Below, one piece after another: positions 1-10,072 of a DNA stretch of 44,426 bases. Below the pieces are notes generated by a model. That model had not been told where the DNA came from, did no database searches, and saw nothing but the letters and a program-made list of their open reading frames with translations. Where the stretch lies: assembly GCA_001603665.1 (NCBI GenBank), contig LUZN01000062.1:1-44426 (forward strand), given 5' to 3'. Every line of letters begins with the position of its first letter. Within the stretch, counting starts at the first letter, position 1. Both the position numbers and the translations under genes were made by a program. This DNA is from Bacteroidales bacterium Bact_22. Lineage in GTDB: Bacteria; Bacteroidota; Bacteroidia; Bacteroidales; F082.

Positions 1-12
1 AGAAAAAATATG

Positions 13-20
13 TACCTTTG
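13..20 (+). promoter_or_regulatory. Bacteroidetes-type -7 promoter element (TACCTTTG)
   Basis: TACCTTTG matches the Bacteroidetes primary sigma factor -7 consensus TAnnTTTG. It lies 66 bases before the ATG of the first C25 peptidase gene, giving an expected leader of roughly 60 bases. The -33 region would fall outside or at the very edge of the window, so only half the promoter can be judged. Confidence 0.6.
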
Positions 21-85
21 CCCGTTTTTAACACAAGCTAATAAGCGAAAATTAACAAATTTAATATTAACTTAATTTCAACAAA

Positions 86-3000
86 ATGAAGAAATTTCAA
101 CTCACAAGACTCGCAATGGCATTGGTAGTCATTATGTTTGGCTTCCAGACTTTTGCTCAGGGGCGCATTGAACTTAACGGTGCAAAGAGCGCTCAGCAGT
201 GCACAACCGTATCACAAGACGGTTTAAGTGCAACATTCTCATTTGGTAGCATTGAAGCTACTGAAGTTTCGACCGAAAGAGGAGTTTTCTCTGAACTTAC
301 AATGGATAACACATATCCTGCAGGTATTGTTGGAGAGCCTATGCTTCCTGCAGCTAATAAACTTATCGCTGTCCCGGTTGGAGCAAAGGATGTGACTGTT
401 ACAGTGAAGAGTTACACCACAGAGGTTTATAATCTTGCAGATTATGGTATTCACAAGGTTTATCCTCAGCAGCCTCTTCTCAAGAAGGATCAGAATCCTA
501 AGGATGTTCCGTTCGAATACAATGAAAAAGCTTATACACTCCGCGGCTTCGCAGAGCGTCCAATAGCTCAAGTTGAGATTGAAGGAACAATGCGTGGTAT
601 CCAGATCGCTGCTTTGACAATCAATCCTGTTCAATACGACGCTGTTAACAACACTATCCGTGTTTACAACAACATCGATGTTGAAGTGAGCTTCGGTAGT
701 TACGACAAGACAGCTGCATTCAATGAGTTTGCAAGAACATTCAACCCATATTTTGCAGGTGTTTACAAGACCATGTTCAACAACAGGGCTATCAACGACA
801 TCTATGATGAGCACCCGGATATGTGGCAGAATCCTGTCAAGATGTTGGTTATCGCAAACCGCGAATTCGAATCAACAATTCAGGAGTGGGTTAACTGGAA
901 GACTGAAAAAGGTTTCTATGTTGATGTGAACTACACAGACCAGATCGGTTCAAATGCTGCAGCTATCAAGACTTTCATCCAGCAGAAATATGCTCAGGAT
1001 GCTCCTACATTCCTCATGATCATGGGTGACAAGAATATGGTTCCTCAGTCAGGTACAGGTAGCGAAACAAGCTGTGTGACAGACCTTGGTTATTCATCAG
1101 TTGATGGTGACGAGTTCTCAGATATGTACCACAGCCGTTTCCCAGCTGAGAATGTCTCTCAGATGGCAGCTATGCTGAACAAAGCTCTTGAATATGAGCA
1201 GTTAACCATGCCAGATCCAAGCTATCTGAGCAATGTTCTTCTCATCGCAGGTGAAGACTCAGGTTGGGGCGTGACAGTAGGTCGTCCTACAATTTGGTAT
1301 GCTACAAACTACTACTACAACACAGCACATGGCTTCAACAATGTTTATGAGTACAGCCACGGCACTTACACAGGCTGCTATGGTAACCTCAACACAGGTG
1401 TCGGTTTCGTGAACTACACCGCTCATGGTTCGAACACCAGCTGGTCAGGCCCAAGCTTCACAGTAAGTGATGTCAACAACTTGACAAATGAGCACAAGTA
1501 CTTCCTCGCAATGGGTAACTGCTGCCAGGCAGCCGACTGGGGTATCAGTGGAACATGCTTCGGCGAGGCTATGGTTCGCGCAGCTAACAAAGCAGCTTAC
1601 GCATACATTGGCTCATGCCCATCAACATACTGGCTCAACGACTACTACTTCGGTGTCGGTGCTACAAACCAGGCCAACGGTCAGATGCCTGACATCAGCA
1701 TCACAACAATGGGTTGCTACGATGCTATTTGGGATAACGACGCTTACAATGTCGTCGACGCTATCAGATTCGTCGGTAACTTGGCTGGCAATGCAGCAGG
1801 TGCTCTCGGTTACACCTTGCACATCAGCACATTATACTGCTGGCAGGCTTACCACACACTTGGTGACGGTTCTATCCTCCCATACCGTGTGGCTCCAACA
1901 GACAATGACGTGACGCACTTGCCAACACTTCCTATCGGCATGGACTTCTACACAGTGGAAGCAGCTCCAGGTTCATACGTTGGTATCTCAAAGGATGGCG
2001 TACTCGTTGGTGCAGGTATGATTGATGAGACCGGTACAGCCGATATCGCTATCGAGCCTGTGACAACAGGTGGCGATGTGAAGATCGTTGTGACACATCC
2101 ACAGCATGTTCCATATATTGCTACAGTTCCAGCTGCAGCAATGACAGGCGCTTACATGTCGATCAACTCATTCACTCCAGGTAACGTTCCTTGTAACGAA
2201 GAGCAGTCATTGTCGATGACATACAAGAACGTCGGTGCCGCTGCAACAACAGGCACAACAAACGTTGTTCTTACAAGCTCTAACGAGAACATCACCATCA
2301 TCGACGGTGAAGCTTCATTCGGCGTCGTTGAACCAGATGCAACAGTGACATTGTCGAACGAGTTCTCATTCATCGTTGCTGAAGGTGTTGCCGACAACAC
2401 AAAGATTCAGATTGATGTCACAGCAACATGTGGCGCAGACGTCTGGGCAGGCAAGATGATGATTACAGTGGGTTCACCGATCCTTGAATACACAGGTATC
2501 CAGTGGGCCGGTTCATACGAGCCGGGCAGCAGCTACACAGTTGTTGCTAACTTCCACAATGCCGGTCACTATCAGGCAACAAACGGTGTCGTAACAGCAT
2601 CGAGCACAAGCAGCTATGTGACATTCGAAAATACTGAATACACAGTTGGTACAATCGGAGTCGACGGTGTGGTTACAGCAATCTTCACAGTTAATATCGA
2701 CTCATCATGCCCGACAACAGAGGCTCTTCCTATCGCATTCGAGCTCACAGCAGACAATGGTTTCGTAGCCAATGGCACAGCTGTTTTGAAGAACACCTGC
2801 AACGTTGTGTTCTCACTCCACGATTCATATGGTGACGGTTGGAACGGCTGCAGCCTTACTGTGGCATTCAGCGATGGTACACCATCACAGAGCCTTACAA
2901 TCAGCAGCGGTAGCGAAGCTACATATACACTCGAAATCGGTGCTGGTGTACATGTTACAGTTACATTCGTGGCTGGTAGCTATGTCTACGAGACATCATT

Positions 3001-3598
3001 CGAGATTGCTTACGAAGGTGGTGATCAGATCTACGCAAGCTCAGGCACTCCATCAGCAGGTGTTGTATGCCAGTTTGACGTGAACTGCGCCGGCGAGCCA
3101 GCAACAGCTGCACCTGTCCAGAACCTTGTGGCAACAGTTGATGCCAACAATGTGACATTGACATGGGAAGCTCCAGTTGAAGGCAGCCCGATTGCATACG
3201 TCGTTAAACGTGACGGTGTTCAGATTGCCGAAGTCACAGAGTTGACATACCTCGACGAGCACCTCGCATGGGAGACAACATTCACATATAACATCATTGC
3301 AAGATACACTGAAGGCGAATCATTGCCAGTGGCTGTTACAGCAACAACCGGTGTTAACGGCATTGACGAATATGAGTTGTCAGTTGGCGTATATCCAAAC
3401 CCAACAGACGGTATCTTGAATATCGTTACAAATGCTAACAACTATGAATACCAGGTGATTAACTGCGTTGGTCAGGTCGTCCTCAACGGTAACGCAGAGG
3501 GTAAGACAGCTATCAACGTCAGCGAACTCAGCGGTGTTTACTTCTTGAGAATCGTTGCTGAAGGTGAAGTTATCGTAAGAAAAGTCACCGTTAAGTAA
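86..3598 (+). CDS. C25 (gingipain-type) secreted cysteine peptidase with T9SS sorting domain, paralog 1
   Basis: Predicted extracellular or cell-surface cysteine endopeptidase of 1170 residues. The N-terminus is a signal peptide (MKKFQLTRLAMALVVI, cleavage near FAQG). A C25 propeptide-like region follows to about residue 250, then the caspase-like catalytic domain: His447 in the TAHGS motif and the Cys479-Cys480 pair in GNCCQ fit the catalytic His and Cys, followed by a CFGEA motif as in gingipains. Downstream are Ig-like/CARDB-like repeats, a module with DSYGDGWNG (near residues 912-920), a fibronectin III-like domain (about 1010-1090) and a C-terminal T9SS type A sorting domain beginning VYPNPTDG. 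The start is supported by the signal peptide and the upstream promoter; a terminator follows. The C-terminal 480 residues are very similar to paralog 2. The family assignment is strong; substrate preference (Arg, Lys or other) cannot be read from the sequence. The CC pair makes the exact nucleophile uncertain. Confidence 0.93.
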   Translation: MKKFQLTRLAMALVVIMFGFQTFAQGRIELNGAKSAQQCTTVSQDGLSATFSFGSIEATEVSTERGVFSELTMDNTYPAGIVGEPMLPAANKLIAVPVGAKDVTVTVKSYTTEVYNLADYGIHKVYPQQPLLKKDQNPKDVPFEYNEKAYTLRGFAERPIAQVEIEGTMRGIQIAALTINPVQYDAVNNTIRVYNNIDVEVSFGSYDKTAAFNEFARTFNPYFAGVYKTMFNNRAINDIYDEHPDMWQNPVKMLVIANREFESTIQEWVNWKTEKGFYVDVNYTDQIGSNAAAIKTFIQQKYAQDAPTFLMIMGDKNMVPQSGTGSETSCVTDLGYSSVDGDEFSDMYHSRFPAENVSQMAAMLNKALEYEQLTMPDPSYLSNVLLIAGEDSGWGVTVGRPTIWYATNYYYNTAHGFNNVYEYSHGTYTGCYGNLNTGVGFVNYTAHGSNTSWSGPSFTVSDVNNLTNEHKYFLAMGNCCQAADWGISGTCFGEAMVRAANKAAYAYIGSCPSTYWLNDYYFGVGATNQANGQMPDISITTMGCYDAIWDNDAYNVVDAIRFVGNLAGNAAGALGYTLHISTLYCWQAYHTLGDGSILPYRVAPTDNDVTHLPTLPIGMDFYTVEAAPGSYVGISKDGVLVGAGMIDETGTADIAIEPVTTGGDVKIVVTHPQHVPYIATVPAAAMTGAYMSINSFTPGNVPCNEEQSLSMTYKNVGAAATTGTTNVVLTSSNENITIIDGEASFGVVEPDATVTLSNEFSFIVAEGVADNTKIQIDVTATCGADVWAGKMMITVGSPILEYTGIQWAGSYEPGSSYTVVANFHNAGHYQATNGVVTASSTSSYVTFENTEYTVGTIGVDGVVTAIFTVNIDSSCPTTEALPIAFELTADNGFVANGTAVLKNTCNVVFSLHDSYGDGWNGCSLTVAFSDGTPSQSLTISSGSEATYTLEIGAGVHVTVTFVAGSYVYETSFEIAYEGGDQIYASSGTPSAGVVCQFDVNCAGEPATAAPVQNLVATVDANNVTLTWEAPVEGSPIAYVVKRDGVQIAEVTELTYLDEHLAWETTFTYNIIARYTEGESLPVAVTATTGVNGIDEYELSVGVYPNPTDGILNIVTNANNYEYQVINCVGQVVLNGNAEGKTAINVSELSGVYFLRIVAEGEVIVRKVTVK

Positions 3599-3618
3599 AA
3601 GATTTTTCAAAAAAAATT

Positions 3619-3650
3619 AAGGATGTCGGCTCACGGCATCCTTTTTTTTT
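3619..3650 (+). terminator. Rho-independent terminator after C25 paralog 1
   Basis: AAGGATGTCG (3619-3628), loop gctca and CGGCATCCTT (3634-3643) form a 10-bp stem with one G-T pair, followed directly by a run of T to 3650. It separates the first and second peptidase genes. Confidence 0.9.
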
Positions 3651-3651
3651 A

Positions 3652-3659
3652 TATCTTTG
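3652..3659 (+). promoter_or_regulatory. Bacteroidetes-type -7 promoter element (TATCTTTG)
   Basis: Exact TAnnTTTG match two bases after the terminator T-run of the previous gene and 58 bases before the ATG of C25 paralog 2. Together with the terminator this shows that paralog 2 is transcribed on its own. Confidence 0.75.
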
Positions 3660-3717
3660 CAAACTATTATATATAAGGTGTAAAAAGAGTAATAATTATT
3701 AAACCATTTTATACATT

Positions 3718-6700
3718 ATGAGAAAATCATCATTACTTACAGCTTTGTTCCTGATGTTTTCCTTGATGGGATTTGCTCAGGAATGGCATGCAATCACTAG
3801 TGATTCGCCTACAAAGATGAAGAAGACTTTGATCTCTTCAACAGAAAATGAAGTCGTCGTTAAAGTTGCTATCGACGGTTTCTACACACAGAATGTTAAA
3901 ACTCCTAACGGCAAGCAGGTCGTTGTCAGTGTTGACAGAATGGCCAGCATGCTCGAGGCTGGTGCTCCTGACCTCCCGATGGAGCCTATTTCAGTGATTA
4001 TTGGTGACCGCGCCGAGATGCAAGTCAGCGTTGTGAATTCGACATACGTTGATTTCGAGAACATCGAGGTGGCACCTTCAAAAGGTAACTTCAGCCGTCA
4101 GATCAACCCTGATGATGTTCCTTACACCTATGGTGAGATGTATCAGCAGGATGCTTTCTGGCCGGCAACACAGGCGGTTCTCAACGATCCTTACATCTTG
4201 AGAGATTTCCGCGGTCAGAACATTATGGTTCGCCCATTCGCTTATAACCCTGTGACCAAGACATTGCGTGTTTACACAAGCATGACAATCGCCATGACAA
4301 AGGTTAGCGACAACGGTGAAAACCAGAAGGCTTCACGCAAGAGCAACAACATCAATGTTGACCCTGACATCAAGGCATCTTATGCAAACCGTTTCATCAA
4401 CTTCGGTCAGACAGAGGCTAAATACACCTTCATCGTTGACCAGGGTTCGATGCTCGTCGTCTGCGTTGATGAGTACATGAGTGCTATCCAGCCATTGGTC
4501 GACTGGAAAAACATCTCAGGTCGTCCTTGCACAATGGTGGCTTCATCAGTGACAGGTACCGACACAGCTCTTAAGGCTTACATCCAGAACTACTATAGCG
4601 AACATCCTGATTTGACCTACATCCTTCTCGTTGGTGAGCACAGCAATCTGCCTGGTCACTACCAGAATGGCGGTCGTTCGGATATCTACTACGGTATGCT
4701 CGAAGGTTCAGATTTGTATGCAGAGGCTTTGGTAGGCCGTTTCAGCCCATCAAACGTCAACGACGCTGCTCAGCAAGCTGCACGTACCATCTACTATGAA
4801 CGTGACGTTCCGGCAGGTGTTGCATGGTGCAACCACGGCATGGGTATCGGTCACACCGATGGTCCAGGTCACTATGGAGAGACCGATTGGCAGCACATCG
4901 ACAAGATTCGTGACACCCTCATGCACTACACATACACTGAGGTTACACAGAGATATGTCAACTACAACACTGTAAACAACGACATCATCTCAGCAGATAT
5001 CAACGCTGGTATCAGTATTGCTAACTACTGCAACCACGGTTCAGCAACAACATGGGCAGCTACCAATTATTCGACAAGCCATGTTAACGCTTTGGTCAAC
5101 GACTATATGTTGCCATACGTCATTTCTGTTGCATGTAACAACGGTCAGTTCGATGTCGGCGAGTGCTTCGGTGAGTCATGGATGCGTTCAGTCAACGAGG
5201 CCACAGGTGCTCCTTGCGGTGCTATCGGCGGTATGTTCTCATGGATTTCACAGCCATGGACTCCTCCTATGTATGGTCAGGATGAGATGAACAGAATCCT
5301 TACCGAATGGATCGGCGACTATCACCACACAATGGGTGGCGTTTCTATCAACGGTAGTATGTTCATTATGGACGCTGAGCCTGGTGACAACGGTAACACT
5401 TATGCCACATGGATCCTCTTCGGTGACCCGTCAGTGATGCTGAGAACCGACAACCCGACAGACATGGATGTCACAGTCAGTCCAGCCGCTCCAATGATTG
5501 GCATGGATGCACTCACAATCAATGCTGAATGCGACTTCGGTATTGCTACATTGTCGAAAAACGGTGAGGTTGTCGCTTCGGCAAATGTCGTCGATGGAGT
5601 TGCAGAACTCACATTTGAACCATTCTCAGAAGTAACGACATACGACCTCGTTGTCATCGGTTACAACAAGGTGACATACATTGGCACAGTTGAGGTTCTT
5701 CCTGCAGAAGGCGCCTATGTTTCAGTCGATTCATTCACACCTGGTACAGTGCCGGTAGCAGAGGAACAGCAGATGAGCATGACATTCAAGAACGTCGGTG
5801 TTGATCCTACAACAGGCACAACAAACGTTGTCCTCACAAGCTCAGACAGCAACATCACATTCACAGACAATGAGGGTTCATTTGGTATCCTTGCCGCTAA
5901 CGAGACAGTGACATTGGCCAACGAGTTCGCATTTACAGTGGCATCAGGCGTTGCCGACGGCACAAAGATTCAGATCGACGTGACAGCTACTTGCGGCGCC
6001 AATGTATGGTCAGGCAAAGCCAAGATCACCGTGGGTGCTCCTATCATTGAATTCGCAAGCTATCAGGGTGCTGGCAGCTTCGAGCCAGGTCAAACATACA
6101 CAGCTGTGGCTAACTTCACAAATGTCGGTCACTACATGGCAACCAACGCCACAGTGACAGCATCGAGCACAAGCAGCTATGTTACATTCGCTGAGCCTTC
6201 AGTAGCAGTCGGCACTATCGACCCTGAAGGAACAGTTGCAGCAATCTTCTCATTCACCGTTGACGCAGCCTGCCCGACAACAGAAGTTCTTACACTGAAC
6301 TTCGACTTGGCAGCTGACAATGGCGTTACAGCAACAGGTACCGGTACATTGAGAAACTCTTGCAGTATTGTTTTCAGCCTTGCTGACTCATACGGCGACG
6401 GATGGAACGGCAACCAGTTGGTGGTTTCATTCAGCGATGGTACTCCTCAGCAGAACCTCACAATCTCGAGCGGCAGTTCAGCAACATATACACTCGAGAT
6501 TGGCATAGGCGTTCACGTCACATTGACATGGATTACAGGTAGCTACACATACGAATGCTCATTCACAGTAGCATACGAGAATGGTGAAGTAATCACTTCA
6601 CAAGCAGGTGGTTACGGCAACCCGATCCCATCGAACTACAATTTCCAGTTTGATGTGAACTGCGCTAGTGTGATGACAACATATGATCCTGTTCAGAACC

Positions 6701-7176
6701 TTGCTGCAGCAGTTGAGGGTAACACTGTTACCTTGACATGGGAAGCACCGGCAGAAGGCACACCTACAGGTTATGTCGTCAACCGTAACGGTGTTGAAGT
6801 CACCGTCGTCACAGAACTGACATACGTCGACGAACACCTTGCATGGGAGACAACTTACAACTACACCATCGTCGCACAATATGAAGGCGGCAGCTCATTG
6901 CCAGTGGCAGTGACAGCTATTACAGGTGTCGATGCAATAGGTGAGAACGAAGTTATCGTTGGAATTTATCCTAACCCAGCAGACGATGTTTTGAACATCA
7001 ATGCAAATGCTGAAAGCTTTGAGTATCAGATGCTTAACAGCATTGGTCAGGTGGTGATGAGCGGCGTTGCCAACGGCAGCGTTGAACTCAACGTGAGCGA
7101 CCTCGACAACGGCGTGTACTTCTTGAAAGTCATCGCCAACGGCAACGCAAAAGTTGAGAAAGTCATCATCAAATAA
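3718..7176 (+). CDS. C25 (gingipain-type) secreted cysteine peptidase with T9SS sorting domain, paralog 2
   Basis: Predicted secreted cysteine peptidase of 1152 residues. Signal peptide MRKSSLLTALFLMFSLMGFA, propeptide region to about 230, then the C25 catalytic domain with His440 (CNHGS) and Cys473 (SVACNNGQF), the classical gingipain arrangement, followed by CFGESW. The region GGMFSWISQPWTPPMYGQDE is shared nearly word for word with paralog 3, so the catalytic half groups with paralog 3 whereas the C-terminal half (about residue 667 to the end: CARDB-like repeats, DSYGDGWNG module, Fn3-like domain, T9SS sorting domain starting IYPNPADD) groups with paralog 1. That mosaic pattern suggests recombination between neighbours. 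Own promoter and own terminator. Substrate unknown; export through T9SS is inferred from the sorting domain. Confidence 0.95.
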   Translation: MRKSSLLTALFLMFSLMGFAQEWHAITSDSPTKMKKTLISSTENEVVVKVAIDGFYTQNVKTPNGKQVVVSVDRMASMLEAGAPDLPMEPISVIIGDRAEMQVSVVNSTYVDFENIEVAPSKGNFSRQINPDDVPYTYGEMYQQDAFWPATQAVLNDPYILRDFRGQNIMVRPFAYNPVTKTLRVYTSMTIAMTKVSDNGENQKASRKSNNINVDPDIKASYANRFINFGQTEAKYTFIVDQGSMLVVCVDEYMSAIQPLVDWKNISGRPCTMVASSVTGTDTALKAYIQNYYSEHPDLTYILLVGEHSNLPGHYQNGGRSDIYYGMLEGSDLYAEALVGRFSPSNVNDAAQQAARTIYYERDVPAGVAWCNHGMGIGHTDGPGHYGETDWQHIDKIRDTLMHYTYTEVTQRYVNYNTVNNDIISADINAGISIANYCNHGSATTWAATNYSTSHVNALVNDYMLPYVISVACNNGQFDVGECFGESWMRSVNEATGAPCGAIGGMFSWISQPWTPPMYGQDEMNRILTEWIGDYHHTMGGVSINGSMFIMDAEPGDNGNTYATWILFGDPSVMLRTDNPTDMDVTVSPAAPMIGMDALTINAECDFGIATLSKNGEVVASANVVDGVAELTFEPFSEVTTYDLVVIGYNKVTYIGTVEVLPAEGAYVSVDSFTPGTVPVAEEQQMSMTFKNVGVDPTTGTTNVVLTSSDSNITFTDNEGSFGILAANETVTLANEFAFTVASGVADGTKIQIDVTATCGANVWSGKAKITVGAPIIEFASYQGAGSFEPGQTYTAVANFTNVGHYMATNATVTASSTSSYVTFAEPSVAVGTIDPEGTVAAIFSFTVDAACPTTEVLTLNFDLAADNGVTATGTGTLRNSCSIVFSLADSYGDGWNGNQLVVSFSDGTPQQNLTISSGSSATYTLEIGIGVHVTLTWITGSYTYECSFTVAYENGEVITSQAGGYGNPIPSNYNFQFDVNCASVMTTYDPVQNLAAAVEGNTVTLTWEAPAEGTPTGYVVNRNGVEVTVVTELTYVDEHLAWETTYNYTIVAQYEGGSSLPVAVTAITGVDAIGENEVIVGIYPNPADDVLNINANAESFEYQMLNSIGQVVMSGVANGSVELNVSDLDNGVYFLKVIANGNAKVEKVIIK

Positions 7177-7195
7177 ACGACTTTGAAAAAAAAGT

Positions 7196-7226
7196 AAAGG
7201 ACGCCGGTTGCCGGCGTCCTTTTTTT
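7196..7226 (+). terminator. Rho-independent terminator after C25 paralog 2
   Basis: AAAGGACGCCGG (7196-7207), loop TTG and the exact reverse complement CCGGCGTCCTTT (7211-7222) give a perfect 12-bp stem followed by T residues to 7226. The stem starts 19 bases after the stop codon. Confidence 0.93.
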
Positions 7227-7229
7227 ATT

Positions 7230-7237
7230 TATATTTG
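7230..7237 (+). promoter_or_regulatory. Bacteroidetes-type -7 promoter element (TATATTTG)
   Basis: Exact TAnnTTTG match immediately after the terminator of paralog 2 and 15 bases before the ATG of paralog 3, so the leader would be only about 8-10 bases. Confidence 0.7.
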
Positions 7238-7252
7238 CAAAAAATTTAATCT

Positions 7253-10072
7253 ATGAAAAAACTGTTATTTTTAGCTATCAGTTTGATGTGCATGCAGTTA
7301 GCATTCGCACAGAATTGGAATTCACGTCTGATTTCATCAACAGAAAATGAGATAAAAGTTGATGTCACCGTCAAGGGATTCGACATGGTTAACGTCGTTA
7401 CGCCTCAGGGTGACGCCGTGGTTGTGACAAGCGAGAAGATGTTTAAATTGGCGCAGGCCGGTGAGCCTGACATGCCTAGCATCGTGATCCCAGCCATCAT
7501 AGGTGACGATGCCTTGATGAGTGTGCAAGTCGCTGATGTTCAGTATGTTGACTATGAAAATATCGTTGTTGCCCCGTCGAAGGGTGACTTTCCGCGCAGC
7601 ATCGACCCGAAGGATGTGCCTTACACCTACGGCGCCATGTATCAGCAGGATGCGTTCTTCCCAAGCGAGATTGCCAAGCTCGACGAGCCTTACATCCATC
7701 GTGATGTGAGAGGTCAGAACATGATGGTTGAGCCGTTTGCATACAACGCTGTGACGAAGACCCTCAGAGTTTATACCCATTTCACATTGAAAATGGAGAA
7801 AGTCGGGACAGACGATAGAAATGTAATTGTAAATCGCTCAAAATCAATGAGTATTGACTCGGAATTCAATAAGATTTACGAAAGTCGTTATATCAACTAT
7901 TCCGAATCAATGGCAAAATATGCCTCAATTGCTGACAACGGCGAGTTGCTTGTCATCTGCCATGATGCCTTCATGACAGCAATGGAGCCTTTTGTGGCTT
8001 GGAAGAAGCAGATCGGACGTCATACTACGATGGTTGGTACTTCGACAACTGGTACTACCTCTGCAGCTATTAAGTCATATCTTCAATCGTATTACGCTGA
8101 AAATCCTAACCTGACCGACATTTTGTTTGTCGGCGACGTGGCGCAGATTCCGGGTATTTATATCTCAGCAGGCTCAGGTAATCAGAATTATTCGGGCTAT
8201 GGCGACTTGCAGTATGGTCAGCTGGTCGGAACCGACTATTATAATGAGGTTATTGTGGGTCGTTTCTGCTGTGAGACTGAGGCTCAGGTGATCAATCATG
8301 TTAACAAGGTCTTGAATTACGAAAGAGATTTGGATGAGACTGCGACATGGCTGACAGTAGGACAAGGCGTTGCAAAGCGTGAAAACGCTTCAGGTCATAA
8401 TGGCGAGGACGATTACCAGCATATCGACAATATTAGAAATGATTTGTTAGGTTACAATTATACTGAAGTTCATCGTGATTATCAGAACGTTACAGGTGTC
8501 ACATCCAGTGCAGCTATCATTAGCCAGCACATCAACAATGGTGTTAGCATCATCAACTACTGTAACCATGGTAACATTACATTATGGGGCGTTTTCAGCT
8601 ACAGCAACTCTCAAGTCAATGCATTGACTAACGATTACAAGTTGCCATATATCATTTCTGTTGCTTGCCTTAATGGAAAATATGACCATAGCGGACCATG
8701 TTTCGCTGAGGCTTGGATGCGCGCCACTAACAACAGCACAGGTAACCCGACAGGTGCCATTGGCGGAATGTTCTCATATATCGAACAGCCATGGACTCCA
8801 CCGATGTATGGTCAGGATGAGATGGTTGACATCTTGGTTGAGTCGTACAGTAACAACATCCGTCGTACCATGGGTGGCGTTTCAATCAATGGAAATATGA
8901 GAGTTTTGGATCTGGGAGCTAATCAGAATGCAAACAAAGGTACTTACAACAACTGGATTCTGTTTGGTGACCCGACTTTGACGTTGCGTAACGCCGTCCC
9001 TCAGGTGATGAACGTAACATCATCTCCTACGATGGTTTCCACCGAGACGAGTTTCACAGTCAATGCCACCAACGCTGAAGGCGCTTTGGCAACTTTGACG
9101 TTGGATGGCGAGATTATGGGATCGGCAACAATTACAGGAGGATCCGCCAATATAGTCTTTGATGCTCCGGGAAGAACCGGTCAGGCCACGTTGACGGTGT
9201 TTGGCTACAATAAGAAGACTTTCGTCAGCACTGTCGACATCACCGATGGCGGAACAGTGACACCGTTGCTGGTCATCGCTTTCGCTCAGCCTGAGGTTAT
9301 TGAACTGGGCGAGTCATCGACCTTGACGGCTAATGTAACAGGCGGAAATCCACCTTATACATTTAGCTGGAGACCGCTTGGTACCATTGCTAATCCGACA
9401 GCTTCTTCTACAGTTGTAACTCCAACAGAGACAACTACTTACACTGTTACAGTGAGCGATGGCACAAGCACAGCCTCTGCCGATGTCACAGTGACGGTGG
9501 AGGAGCCTCAGCCGGTGGTTTGCCCGAAGCCGAGGAACTTAGCGGTTACAAACTATTGGGATGAAGGCGAATTCGGAGCACATTTCTCATGGGATAAAGC
9601 CGATTATGAATACACTCTTGACAAGTTTGAAATCGAGAGAAGTGATGACGGCCTTAATTTTAAGGTTGTGCAACGTATCGTCAACACGCCTTCGATATCA
9701 CATTATGAATGCGATGATCCTGTAGATGTACCTGGCTTGTATTTCTACAGAATATCAGCTTTCTACCAGAATGAATGCCAGTCGGATTACATTAATGCTG
9801 AAGTGATAATCCACGATTATACAGGAGTTGGCGAAGATTTGGCTAATAACGTTTCGGTTTACCCGAATCCTACTTCAGGAATGGTTAATATCAAAGCTGA
9901 AGCTATGCAGCAGATCACGGTTGTCAATATGATGGGTCAGATTGTTATGACGCAAAATGTTGATGCTGATGAAGTTACGATTGATATGAGTATGTTCCAG
10001 AGTGGAATGTATCTGGTAAATATCATTACGGAAAAAGGCAATATAGCCAAGGTTTTGAACGTGTTAAGATAA
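7253..10072 (+). CDS. C25 (gingipain-type) secreted cysteine peptidase with T9SS sorting domain, paralog 3
   Basis: Predicted secreted cysteine peptidase of 939 residues, about 200 shorter than its two neighbours. Signal peptide MKKLLFLAISLMCMQLAFA, propeptide region, C25 catalytic domain with His439 (CNHGN) and Cys472 (SVACLNGKY), then a short Ig-like domain, a PKD-like domain (about residues 665-750, GGNPPYTFSW) and a C-terminal T9SS sorting domain starting VYPNPTSG. It lacks the duplicated CARDB and DSYGDGWNG region of paralogs 1 and 2. It has its own promoter, but no terminator follows: its TAA stop overlaps the ATG of the beta-CASP gene by one base (TAATG), so the two are likely co-transcribed and translationally coupled. 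Codon choice is visibly less biased than in the two upstream paralogs. Confidence 0.95.
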   Translation: MKKLLFLAISLMCMQLAFAQNWNSRLISSTENEIKVDVTVKGFDMVNVVTPQGDAVVVTSEKMFKLAQAGEPDMPSIVIPAIIGDDALMSVQVADVQYVDYENIVVAPSKGDFPRSIDPKDVPYTYGAMYQQDAFFPSEIAKLDEPYIHRDVRGQNMMVEPFAYNAVTKTLRVYTHFTLKMEKVGTDDRNVIVNRSKSMSIDSEFNKIYESRYINYSESMAKYASIADNGELLVICHDAFMTAMEPFVAWKKQIGRHTTMVGTSTTGTTSAAIKSYLQSYYAENPNLTDILFVGDVAQIPGIYISAGSGNQNYSGYGDLQYGQLVGTDYYNEVIVGRFCCETEAQVINHVNKVLNYERDLDETATWLTVGQGVAKRENASGHNGEDDYQHIDNIRNDLLGYNYTEVHRDYQNVTGVTSSAAIISQHINNGVSIINYCNHGNITLWGVFSYSNSQVNALTNDYKLPYIISVACLNGKYDHSGPCFAEAWMRATNNSTGNPTGAIGGMFSYIEQPWTPPMYGQDEMVDILVESYSNNIRRTMGGVSINGNMRVLDLGANQNANKGTYNNWILFGDPTLTLRNAVPQVMNVTSSPTMVSTETSFTVNATNAEGALATLTLDGEIMGSATITGGSANIVFDAPGRTGQATLTVFGYNKKTFVSTVDITDGGTVTPLLVIAFAQPEVIELGESSTLTANVTGGNPPYTFSWRPLGTIANPTASSTVVTPTETTTYTVTVSDGTSTASADVTVTVEEPQPVVCPKPRNLAVTNYWDEGEFGAHFSWDKADYEYTLDKFEIERSDDGLNFKVVQRIVNTPSISHYECDDPVDVPGLYFYRISAFYQNECQSDYINAEVIIHDYTGVGEDLANNVSVYPNPTSGMVNIKAEAMQQITVVNMMGQIVMTQNVDADEVTIDMSMFQSGMYLVNIITEKGNIAKVLNVLR

